In this document: positions 53,119 to 60,372 of the stretch, piece after piece
Position numbering within the stretch: position 1 is the first letter of the stretch
Layout of the letters: every line of letters begins with the position of its first letter
From: Eisenbergiella tayi
GTDB taxonomy: Bacteria; Bacillota; Clostridia; Lachnospirales; Lachnospiraceae
DNA length: 64,000 nucleotides
NCBI RefSeq assembly: GCF_001881565.1
Contig: NZ_MPDJ01000001.1
Location: 1,379,234-1,443,233 of the forward strand
Reading direction: 5' to 3'
Position numbers and translations under genes: made by a program
The notes under the pieces: model-generated
What the model saw: only the letters and a program-made list of their open reading frames with translations
The model's database searches: none
Told to the model about the DNA's origin: nothing

Positions 53119-53931
53119 TCAAACCTCGATTTCTATCATTTTTCTGGATATCAGAAATGCGGCAAGATATAATGCCAGACAGCCGGTCATGATGAGAATC
53201 CCGGCAGTATTGAAATAAAGACAGTCAAAAAAACCTTTTGAGGTAAGCTGAAGATAGGCCATTATCAGAAACGGCACCATATTCATGATCCGCTGTTCAT
53301 AGCGTCTGGAGGAGAGAAGCGTGCGTATCTCCCTTTTTACCTCAATTTTTTCTCCGGTTATGGCGGCGCTGCGCCGTATGATGGCGTTCAGATTCCCGCC
53401 TGAGCGCTTGGCGATGGCAAAAACCTGGGCAAAGTCCTCCATATCCGCCTCCTTGCTTCTTCTTCCCAGATCCATAAGAAGGATTTCCAGAGGCACATGA
53501 TTCCTCAGCCCCTTTTTCATATAACGGATTTCTTTCGCCATCAGGCTGTCGGCTCCGTAAAGGCGTTCCATATCCCTGCCCGCCTCGAGGAACGCATTTT
53601 CAATGGAGTACCCTGCCTGAAGCCCGGCCGCCACCGAAAGGATGGCATCCTTAAATTGATCCGCGAGCTGTTGCTGCTGTTTGCGGATCAGTTCCTTTTC
53701 CATTTCCCGAAAGGAGAAAAAGACGATGGGCGACAGGGGCAGCATGGCCCAGAAGGAGTGGTAGAAAAACCAGGACAGCAGAGCTGCTGCTCCTATCCCT
53801 TTCACCCCATTTATCAAAATCTCCTTTTTGCGGAAGGAATACCTTCCATAATCAGGGGCGTGTTCCTTTTCCTGTTCCTCTCCTTTCCTGCTACGCCAGG
53901 GAAATCCCTGCCATTTTAAGCTTATCTGCAT
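53119..53931 (-). CDS. tadB: Tad platform protein TadB (type II secretion F domain)
   Basis: 270 residues. Three to four membrane helices flank the cytoplasmic T2SSF domain (about 85-205) with LQAGYSIENAFLEAG and AIAKRSGGNLNAIIRR. It starts at ATG 53931 behind GGAGGAG, inside the last 41 bp of the ATPase gene, a translational-coupling arrangement. It works with TadC as the platform moved by the CpaF ATPase. Confidence 0.88.
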   Translation of the reverse strand: MQISLKWQGFPWRSRKGEEQEKEHAPDYGRYSFRKKEILINGVKGIGAAALLSWFFYHSFWAMLPLSPIVFFSFREMEKELIRKQQQQLADQFKDAILSVAAGLQAGYSIENAFLEAGRDMERLYGADSLMAKEIRYMKKGLRNHVPLEILLMDLGRRSKEADMEDFAQVFAIAKRSGGNLNAIIRRSAAITGEKIEVKREIRTLLSSRRYEQRIMNMVPFLIMAYLQLTSKGFFDCLYFNTAGILIMTGCLALYLAAFLISRKMIEIEV

Positions 53932-55126
53932 GGACGAGCTCCTCCTTTCTTACCAGCTTTCCCATAACCTTATTTCCTGCGGTTCCTTCTTCTTCCTCAA
54001 AGGCATATAACGGGGATAGGGTTATTTCTCCATCCTCAAACCCGGTAACCTCAGCGATTTCCAGTACCTTCCTTGTTTTGTCCCGAAGCCTGCCCAGATG
54101 GACGATTATATCCACCCCGGATGCGATCTGTCTTCGTATGGCGGGCAGAGGAAGCTCCACACCCATCAGCATCATTGTTTCCAGCCGCATGAGCATATCC
54201 CTGGCACTGTTGGCATGGCCTGTGGACATGGAGCCGTCATGGCCGCAGTTCAAGGCGCTTCCGATCAGATCCACGGCTTCCCCGCCGCGCACCTCGCCAA
54301 CGATTATTCTGTCCGGCCTCATTCTAAGGGACGTCTTAATCAAATCCCTTATAGTGATGGGCCGGCATCCCTCCACGTTGGCATTTCTCGTTTCCATGCG
54401 CACCAGATTGGGAATCCCCCTGATTTGAAGCTCGGCGCTGTCTTCAATGGTAATCAGCCTCTCATCACTCGGGATGAATCCCGCCAGCGCATTCAGAAAA
54501 GTGGTTTTTCCGCTTCCGGTTCCTCCGCTTATGAAGATGTTATACCTGGCCCTTACCAACTTTTCCAGGAATCGGCAGGCTTCTTCACTGACGGATCCCA
54601 TGGCAAGCAGTTCGTCCATCCCTATAGGCTCTTCAGGAAAACGGCGGATGGTGACCACCGGGCCGTTCAGAGCGATGGGGCCCAGCACCACATTTACCCT
54701 GGAACCGTTTTCCAGCCTGGCATCCACAATGGGAGAGGTCTCATTCACCACCCGGTTGCAGCCAGCCACGATCTGCTGGATGACATCCTGCAGCTTTTCT
54801 GCGGATTCAAACCCGAAAGGCCAGGGAAACAATCTGCCTGCCCGTTCCACAAATATCCCTTCCAGCCCGTTGATCATGATCTCCGTAACCTGACTGTCCT
54901 CAATCAGCTCCTGAAGCACATCCAGTCCCCGGATCGTATAAAAAAGCTCTTTACCAAGCCTTGCCCTCTCATATACATTCATCCTGCCGCCGAATTCCCT
55001 GGCGCGCAGCCGATCCGCTATGGCGTCCCGGATATCCTCATCCGACAGTTCCCGGGAAAAATCCATATGCTCCAAAAGCTCCCTCCGGATTTCTTCCTTT
55101 GTTATCAGATACTTTTCCTGCTCCAT
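53891..55126 (-). CDS. cpaF: Tad pilus assembly ATPase (CpaF/TadA)
   Basis: About 411 residues from ATG 55126 (AAGGAGGG site). It is a secretion hexamer ATPase: Walker A ISGGTGSGKTTFLNAL (about 202-217), an Asp box LITIEDSAELQI, a His box GHDGSMSTGHANSARDML and Walker B-like PDRIIVGEVRGGEAVDLI. It powers extension (and perhaps retraction) of the Flp pilus. It lies between tadZ and tadB. Confidence 0.95.
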   Translation of the reverse strand: MEQEKYLITKEEIRRELLEHMDFSRELSDEDIRDAIADRLRAREFGGRMNVYERARLGKELFYTIRGLDVLQELIEDSQVTEIMINGLEGIFVERAGRLFPWPFGFESAEKLQDVIQQIVAGCNRVVNETSPIVDARLENGSRVNVVLGPIALNGPVVTIRRFPEEPIGMDELLAMGSVSEEACRFLEKLVRARYNIFISGGTGSGKTTFLNALAGFIPSDERLITIEDSAELQIRGIPNLVRMETRNANVEGCRPITIRDLIKTSLRMRPDRIIVGEVRGGEAVDLIGSALNCGHDGSMSTGHANSARDMLMRLETMMLMGVELPLPAIRRQIASGVDIIVHLGRLRDKTRKVLEIAEVTGFEDGEITLSPLYAFEEEEGTAGNKVMGKLVRKEELVHADKLKMAGISLA

Positions 55127-55144
55127 CCTTACCCTCCTTCCCAT

Positions 55145-56170
55145 CTACGCATCCTTCCAATCCTCCCGGATGATCTCCTGCACCAGTGCCGCCAGCTCAC
55201 TATGGGTGAGATTCTCAAGCCCCGCGGGCAGCTGCCGGAACAGGGGAAGGCGGAATTTCCTGGTTTTGCGCAGAATATCTTCACAGTCCAGGCATCGCAG
55301 AAGCTCTTCATATTGCTCCTGCTTGGCTGCAGCAAAGCCGTCGTCCCTGGTAATGGTATACACTCTGGTACAAAGCCTCAGGATATCAAACAGCCCCTGT
55401 ACAGCCTCCGACAGATCCAGAAGGACGTATTCATAGCTCCCGGAGAGGTCCAGTTCTTCAAACAGCCGCAGCCATTCCTCCGCCTCAATACGCTGCAGAT
55501 CCATACAGGAAAATACCGGCGGAATAAACGCAAGCCCGTTCACCTTCTGTACCATTCCCTCCAGCCGGTAAGGGAACCTGTCGTCTCCATTGTGGAGAAA
55601 ATAAATCAGATCCGACAGGTCTGTGCTGAACTCCCGCTGCAGCATGCGGGCCAGCCCGGAATAGCTCTCAAAATTCAGATAAAGTACTTTGTGTCTGCGG
55701 GCCAGAAGCTGGCCCAATGTGAAAGAAAATGTGGTTTGAAGACACCGGCTTACCGGCGTATAGATTCCGATGAAATGAACGTTTCCGCTTCTTTCCCCCA
55801 CAGCCGCGGGAGGAAGAATTCCTGCATCCGCTGCTATTTCCATAATTTTGCGGACAATATTATCCATGGACTGGTATTTGTTTACCCGCTCCAGTCCCGG
55901 CGGCGCCTCTCCTTCTTCCTCCAGAATGAGAAGCCTGGCCATTTTCCAGGAATCATCCTCCCAGTCCAGCGCCTCCCGGTATACCTCCTGGGTCAGCAGA
56001 AGAAAGGCCGCCCGGTTCTTACCGCAGAATTCCTCTAACGCCCGGGGATCTGTAAATACCTGAACCTCAAAGGGAAAGCTGTCGCTTCCTGCCAGCTGCC
56101 CCAGATAATCCGTAAGGTGACAGGTAAATTCCTGCTCCGTGTCGCAAACTGCCAAAATATTCTTTTTCAA
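55145..56170 (-). CDS. TadZ/CpaE-like localisation protein with degenerate P-loop
   Basis: 341 residues from TTG 56170 (GGGAGG site). The N-terminal 110 residues are receiver-like without a phospho-site pattern. The C-terminal part is MinD/ParA-like but the P-loop position reads GIYTPVSRCLQTTFS, lacking the GKGGVGKT lysines, so ATP hydrolysis is doubtful. TadZ proteins place the pilus machine at a cell site. It is the first gene of the operon and so sets the expression of the whole locus. Confidence 0.8.
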   Translation of the reverse strand: MKKNILAVCDTEQEFTCHLTDYLGQLAGSDSFPFEVQVFTDPRALEEFCGKNRAAFLLLTQEVYREALDWEDDSWKMARLLILEEEGEAPPGLERVNKYQSMDNIVRKIMEIAADAGILPPAAVGERSGNVHFIGIYTPVSRCLQTTFSFTLGQLLARRHKVLYLNFESYSGLARMLQREFSTDLSDLIYFLHNGDDRFPYRLEGMVQKVNGLAFIPPVFSCMDLQRIEAEEWLRLFEELDLSGSYEYVLLDLSEAVQGLFDILRLCTRVYTITRDDGFAAAKQEQYEELLRCLDCEDILRKTRKFRLPLFRQLPAGLENLTHSELAALVQEIIREDWKDA

Positions 56171-56293
56171 TCATACCTCCCGGCAGAAAACCAAAATCCG
56201 TACTGCTTCAAGCTATACTCCGGCAACTGCCTGATAAAATAAGTAATGGGAATTCATAAGTGAACTGCGTTCCTGCCGCATGGCCGGAATGCG

Positions 56294-56322
56294 AAAAAAC
56301 AAGAAATGCTGAGGCCTCAGCC
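56294..56322 (-). promoter_or_regulatory. Hairpin in the Tad operon leader (possible attenuator)
   Basis: GCTGAGGCCTCAGC (56308-56321) is a perfect palindrome, followed on the minus strand by ATTTCTTGTTTTTT. It lies between the promoter and tadZ, so it could cause premature termination. Confidence 0.4.
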
Positions 56323-56391
56323 GAAAAGAATTGTGATAATGCAAAAGCAATACTGCCGTCAGAAGGCAGCTGTTTTTGATTGGTAAAATGA

Positions 56392-56420
56392 AGTATAAAT
56401 CATGTGTTTTCATTTGTCCA
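56392..56420 (-). promoter_or_regulatory. Promoter of the Tad operon
   Basis: On the minus strand, TGGACA (56420-56415), 17 bp, TATACT (56397-56392). The leader to tadZ is about 215 nt. Confidence 0.6.
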
Positions 56421-56480
56421 GACCGTTTTGCAAAATAAAATATTTTTGTTAATTTGTAACAAACTGCTCCGGATAAAGTA

Positions 56481-56526
56481 CATAAAAAAACAGGAAACAC
56501 CTGGAAAACACTGGTTTTCCAGGTGT
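56481..56526 (-). terminator. Terminator of the GH125 gene
   Basis: ACACCTGGAAAAC (56497-56509) pairs with GTTTTCCAGGTGT (56514-56526); on the minus strand a TTTTTTT run follows shortly after. Confidence 0.85.
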
Positions 56527-56550
56527 CAAACAAACAGTTATCAGCCCTGC

Positions 56551-57840
56551 TTATTTTTCTTCTCCGTCAAAAAATCCCTGTTCCATCAGTGTCCCGAGCA
56601 GCTCCCCAAAAAGGCTGTTTGCCCAGGCAAACCATGGTCTTGTAAATTCTTCCGGTTCCTCCGGATTAAATGATTCATGCATGTAATTGGTACCGGCATG
56701 GGTATCGGCCAGCATTTCCAGACAGTTCCTGATCTCTTTTTTATCTGTTGACGTAAGAGCCTGCATGATTATGCCGATATGCCATACATAGCCCTCCGGC
56801 GTATGGGGGCTTCCCATTCCTGCCGCCCTGCTTCCGGCATTATAATAGGGATTATCCTCCGAAAGAATAAAGCGTCTTGTATTCTGATACAGTTCATCCT
56901 CCCTGCTGCAGTATCCCAGATACGGCATTGCCAGAAGGCTGGGGGAGTTGGCGTCATCCATCAGGTTATAGTTGCCGAAGCCGTCCGTTTCATAGGCATA
57001 TATCCGGCCGTATTTATGATGATTCACCACGCCATAATCCATAATTCCGTCTCGGATCTCTTCCGCCAGCGCCTTACAGCGGCCTGCCAGTTCCACGTCC
57101 CCATACACATCCCTGCTGATTTCCTCCGCATATCCCAATGCGGTAACCGCCATCATATTGGCAGGGATCAGATATCCGAATTTACAGCAGTCGTCCGACG
57201 GACGGAAGCCCGACCAGGTCATGCCCGTAACATTTACAGGCCTGCCCTTTCCGCCTGCGGGAAGTGTATCTGTTTTCACACAGTCGTGTCTGGTAAAAAA
57301 GTATTTTGAGCGGCTGTGATCCTGTTCTGTTATAAAGGTTTCCAGAATGCGCACAATCATTTCCTTATAAACCGGTGTGAAAATTCCGGTTACCCCGGTC
57401 GCTTTCCAGTATGCATGTCCGAGATACAGGGGCGCGCAGACGGAATCCACCTCATACTTGCGTTCCCACACATGGTCATTATTTTCTGTTTCATCCTTGT
57501 GTCCCGAACCGTCCGCCCTCTCGTTGAATGCATTCGCATAAGGGTCCAGGCAGACAAATTCCGCCTGTTTGGCGATGACTCCCTCAATGATATCCCTAAG
57601 CTCCCTGTCCTGTGCCGCATACTTTACATAGGGCCTCACCTGAGCCGCGGAGTCTCTCAGCCACATGGCGGGAATATCTCCCGTGATCACAAAATAGCTG
57701 CCGTCCTCCAGCTGCTTTACCGTGGTTTCCATGGTGTTCAGAAAACAACGGGCCGCCAAAGGGGCCAGCGGTTTATAATGAACATTATAGTATTCTTCCA
57801 GCTCTTTTGCCTTATTTATTAGAATTGAAGGGATTTTCAT
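56551..57840 (-). CDS. Glycoside hydrolase family 125 (exo-alpha-1,6-mannosidase)
   Basis: 429 residues, the family's normal length, without a signal peptide. The conserved GDIPAMWLRDSAAQVRPY segment (about 53-70) and the Asp/Glu-containing central SGFRPSDDCCKFGYLIPANM block are GH125 landmarks. The enzymes remove alpha-1,6-linked mannose from the non-reducing end with inversion. It has AAGGAG six bases before the ATG. With the GH38 and GH76 genes upstream it forms a mannan-degrading set under the same GntR regulator. Confidence 0.93.
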   Translation of the reverse strand: MKIPSILINKAKELEEYYNVHYKPLAPLAARCFLNTMETTVKQLEDGSYFVITGDIPAMWLRDSAAQVRPYVKYAAQDRELRDIIEGVIAKQAEFVCLDPYANAFNERADGSGHKDETENNDHVWERKYEVDSVCAPLYLGHAYWKATGVTGIFTPVYKEMIVRILETFITEQDHSRSKYFFTRHDCVKTDTLPAGGKGRPVNVTGMTWSGFRPSDDCCKFGYLIPANMMAVTALGYAEEISRDVYGDVELAGRCKALAEEIRDGIMDYGVVNHHKYGRIYAYETDGFGNYNLMDDANSPSLLAMPYLGYCSREDELYQNTRRFILSEDNPYYNAGSRAAGMGSPHTPEGYVWHIGIIMQALTSTDKKEIRNCLEMLADTHAGTNYMHESFNPEEPEEFTRPWFAWANSLFGELLGTLMEQGFFDGEEK

Positions 57841-57925
57841 AGTACTCCTTATCTGCGCGTTTTTTATGAAAGTGTACGGCCTTTCCTGCCTCCGTCACCT
57901 GCTGCGCCTTATATATTTTTTAATT

Positions 57926-59041
57926 TCAATCGTATCCGTTTTCCGTAGCCTCAATGATCTGGTAGGGCACAAGGACAGTCTTGGGCTCCTTAATGCCGTT
58001 CAGCGCATCCGCCAGCAGACGGACGCTGGTATGGCCAATCGTATCCTCGTCCTGGCGCACATGGGTGAACATGCTTTCCTGAATAATGTTGTCACTGCTG
58101 TCAAAACAGACCACAGGGCATTTTTTATGAAGATTCATATGATACAGGCAGCGGTAAATAATTCTTGCAATACTGTATTCCACGGCAAAAAAGGCCTCAA
58201 CCTCCCGATGGCTTTCCATAAACTTTGTAATCCGCCGCATATCCCGTTCCAGGTTTTCTTCAGAACGGCTGCTGGGCAGGGTAGCCTTTAAATCGGTTAT
58301 CCATAAGGACTCGTCAGCAATCATTCCATGTTCGCGGAAAGCCATGGTTAGACCGTTCTGACGTTCCACAATAGTGGAGGTCTCTCTGGAAGCCGGCATG
58401 GCAAAGCATATTTTTTTATAGCCTTCATTCAGAAGATAGTTGGCCAGTTCCCTTGCCGCCTCTTCATTATTTGTCCCTACAAAGGAAAGAGGTATTCCTT
58501 TCAGCTGCCTGTCAATGGTCACTATGGGGAATCGCTCCACCACAAGCTGCAATACCTTTGAATTATAATTTTCATCATGGACACACATGATGATGATGCC
58601 TTCCACGCCAATCTGAAGCAGCTCATCAATGGCCCTGGTTTCTTCTTCTATATTTCCGTAAGAGCAGCGGAGCACCATGCTGAAGCCCTGGTTTTTGCAT
58701 TCCATTTCCAGGCTTCCCAGCAGGCGGCAGCCGAAACTCGGCCCGAAGCCGTCCATAATCACGCCAATCAGACGATTGGGATTTTTCTCTTCTTCCTCCG
58801 CCGCCTGAACCTCTTCCGTCAGCTCCGCTCCGGAAACAAAGGAACCTTTTCCTGCCATCCGGATAATCCTGCCCTCCTCCGCCAGCAGCTCCAGCGCTTT
58901 TTTGCTGGTTATCCTGCTGACACAGTACTTCTCCGACAATTCTTTTTCAGACGGCAGCCTGTCTCCTTTTTTGTAGGTTCCGTTTTCAATACCTTCAATA
59001 ATATCATTGTATATCTGTTCATAAAGCGGCAATTGTTTCAT
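57926..59041 (-). CDS. GntR-type regulator with LacI-like sensor domain
   Basis: 371 residues. The N-terminal winged helix (about 1-70) has the GntR pattern IIEGIENGTYKKGDRLPSEKELSEKYCVSR, then a periplasmic-binding-like effector domain (about 85-371) with IGVIMDGFGPSFGCRLLG and VTIDRQLKGIPLSFVG. This AraR-like mix binds a sugar. A perfect 22-bp palindrome lies 18 bp upstream of its start, so autoregulation is likely. It sits between GH125 and the other mannan genes and is their probable regulator; mannose or an oligomannoside is the likely ligand. Confidence 0.88.
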   Translation of the reverse strand: MKQLPLYEQIYNDIIEGIENGTYKKGDRLPSEKELSEKYCVSRITSKKALELLAEEGRIIRMAGKGSFVSGAELTEEVQAAEEEEKNPNRLIGVIMDGFGPSFGCRLLGSLEMECKNQGFSMVLRCSYGNIEEETRAIDELLQIGVEGIIIMCVHDENYNSKVLQLVVERFPIVTIDRQLKGIPLSFVGTNNEEAARELANYLLNEGYKKICFAMPASRETSTIVERQNGLTMAFREHGMIADESLWITDLKATLPSSRSEENLERDMRRITKFMESHREVEAFFAVEYSIARIIYRCLYHMNLHKKCPVVCFDSSDNIIQESMFTHVRQDEDTIGHTSVRLLADALNGIKEPKTVLVPYQIIEATENGYD

Positions 59042-59058
59042 TCGGCTCCCTCCTGCGC

Positions 59059-59111
59059 ATTAAATGATATATCATTTAATTCATTTTAACATTTGAGCAT
59101 ATCATTTTCAA
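59059..59111 (-). promoter_or_regulatory. Promoter and palindromic operator of the gntR-type gene
   Basis: On the minus strand, TTGAAA (59111-59106), 17 bp, TAAAAT (59088-59083). A perfect 22-bp palindrome at 59059-59080 (half ATTAAATGATA) lies right after the -10, over the start site. GntR proteins bind such AT-rich palindromes. Confidence 0.7.
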
Positions 59112-59129
59112 TTGCTTTCGGGATTCTTT

Positions 59130-60332
59130 TTAAGGATTTACAGCATTTTCCTCATAGCCGGAAGGCGGAAGACAGTTCCACAGCTGTGAAACCGCGGCAG
59201 AACAGCCCCATGCGGTATAAAAGGTATCCTGCGTTTTATCCGCCCACCTGGTCCACATAATATCACTGCTGTTTCTGTTCCGCCATGCTGTCTGCGCATT
59301 TTTCTCCATCCAGTCAAGGTATTGCGTCTGTCCGCCTTCATAGACCAGCTTACCGAGCCATCTTGCCAGTATTCCCTTGAAGCCGGGCAGATCATTTCCC
59401 TCGTCCTCCGTATTGATAACGCCGCCCTGATACATGACATTCATGGTATAATCCGCCGCTTTCACCGAATTTTCCAGATACTTTTCTTCCCCTGTTATCC
59501 GGTACAGGCAAAGGCCCGCGCCGATAAAGGTTCCCTGATTATAGGTGGAGCACCATTTATTGATTCCGTTTTCCAGATCATAGGCATCATAAACCGCCCC
59601 GTCTTCCCCAACCAGATTTTCGCACTGCCAATCGTATATCCTGACCGCCTTTTCCAGATATTCCTGCTCCCCTGTAATCTGGTACAGGATACACGCCGCT
59701 ATTGCGGCCGGGCCGTTGATACATGAGTTTTTGGTTTTATTATCCGTCCTCCAGAACAGGCCGCCGCCCAAATCCTCACTCCATGCCCTGTCGTAAACCA
59801 GATTGAAATGTCTGACTGCCTGTTCCTTATAAACTTCATTTTCTTCCGCCTGACACGCCCTTGCACATGCTATCGTCATCCAGATAATATCATCATTATA
59901 TTCATTATCGGACCAGTCCTCTCCAAAATCCTTTACAAATCCCAGATACATCTGCTCCATCAAATCTCTGTATTGCGGACTGGAGGTTTTTTCCCAGGCA
60001 TCCACTGCGATTTCCATGATTTCGGCCCGGGGCCAGAACTGCTCGCCCACGATAGCCCCGGTACCGTCATCAGACATTACATAAAACTTGGCAAGAAACC
60101 GATCCATCGCCGTAATGGCCGTATCTTTGCCAATCTGTTCCCTTTTCACTTCTTCCGGCAATCGTCTCTCCATCTTTTCTGCCATCTCCTCATTCAGTCG
60201 TTTTTCTTCTTTTCCTGTCATGTTTCCTGCCGCACCGTTCATGCCTGAACAGCCGCAGACGGCTGCTGCCGCCAGGAAAATACAGAAAACAGCCGCCGTC
60301 ATATGCAAAATGGAATATATTATTTTTCTCAT
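59130..60332 (-). CDS. Glycoside hydrolase family 76 lipoprotein (endo-alpha-1,6-mannanase type)
   Basis: About 400 residues from ATG 60332 (AGGAG site). A signal peptide (RKIIYSILHMTAAVFCIFLA) ends with lipobox VCGCSG, so the enzyme is tethered outside the membrane. The catalytic Asp pair is in YNDDIIWMTIA (about 150-160), and the helical barrel repeats include GGGLFWRTDNKTKNSC and YDLENG. It cuts alpha-1,6-mannan backbones at the surface. It is the only secreted enzyme of the cluster; the others act on imported fragments. A transporter is not within the window. Confidence 0.88.
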   Translation of the reverse strand: MRKIIYSILHMTAAVFCIFLAAAAVCGCSGMNGAAGNMTGKEEKRLNEEMAEKMERRLPEEVKREQIGKDTAITAMDRFLAKFYVMSDDGTGAIVGEQFWPRAEIMEIAVDAWEKTSSPQYRDLMEQMYLGFVKDFGEDWSDNEYNDDIIWMTIACARACQAEENEVYKEQAVRHFNLVYDRAWSEDLGGGLFWRTDNKTKNSCINGPAAIAACILYQITGEQEYLEKAVRIYDWQCENLVGEDGAVYDAYDLENGINKWCSTYNQGTFIGAGLCLYRITGEEKYLENSVKAADYTMNVMYQGGVINTEDEGNDLPGFKGILARWLGKLVYEGGQTQYLDWMEKNAQTAWRNRNSSDIMWTRWADKTQDTFYTAWGCSAAVSQLWNCLPPSGYEENAVNP

Positions 60333-60372
60333 ACCAGCTCCTGACCTTTTTGCTGCATGACCTGCATATCGG

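Noticed and set aside
54098..56038. Very long plus-strand ORF (646 codons) across the Tad genes
   Set aside because: It is antisense to cpaF and tadZ, whose products have clear family motifs; its translation shows no domain and no ribosome binding site.
56171..56391. c-di-GMP riboswitch in the Tad operon leader
   Set aside because: The conserved core elements of the type I motif are absent by eye; only a terminator-like hairpin remains. A covariance search would settle it.
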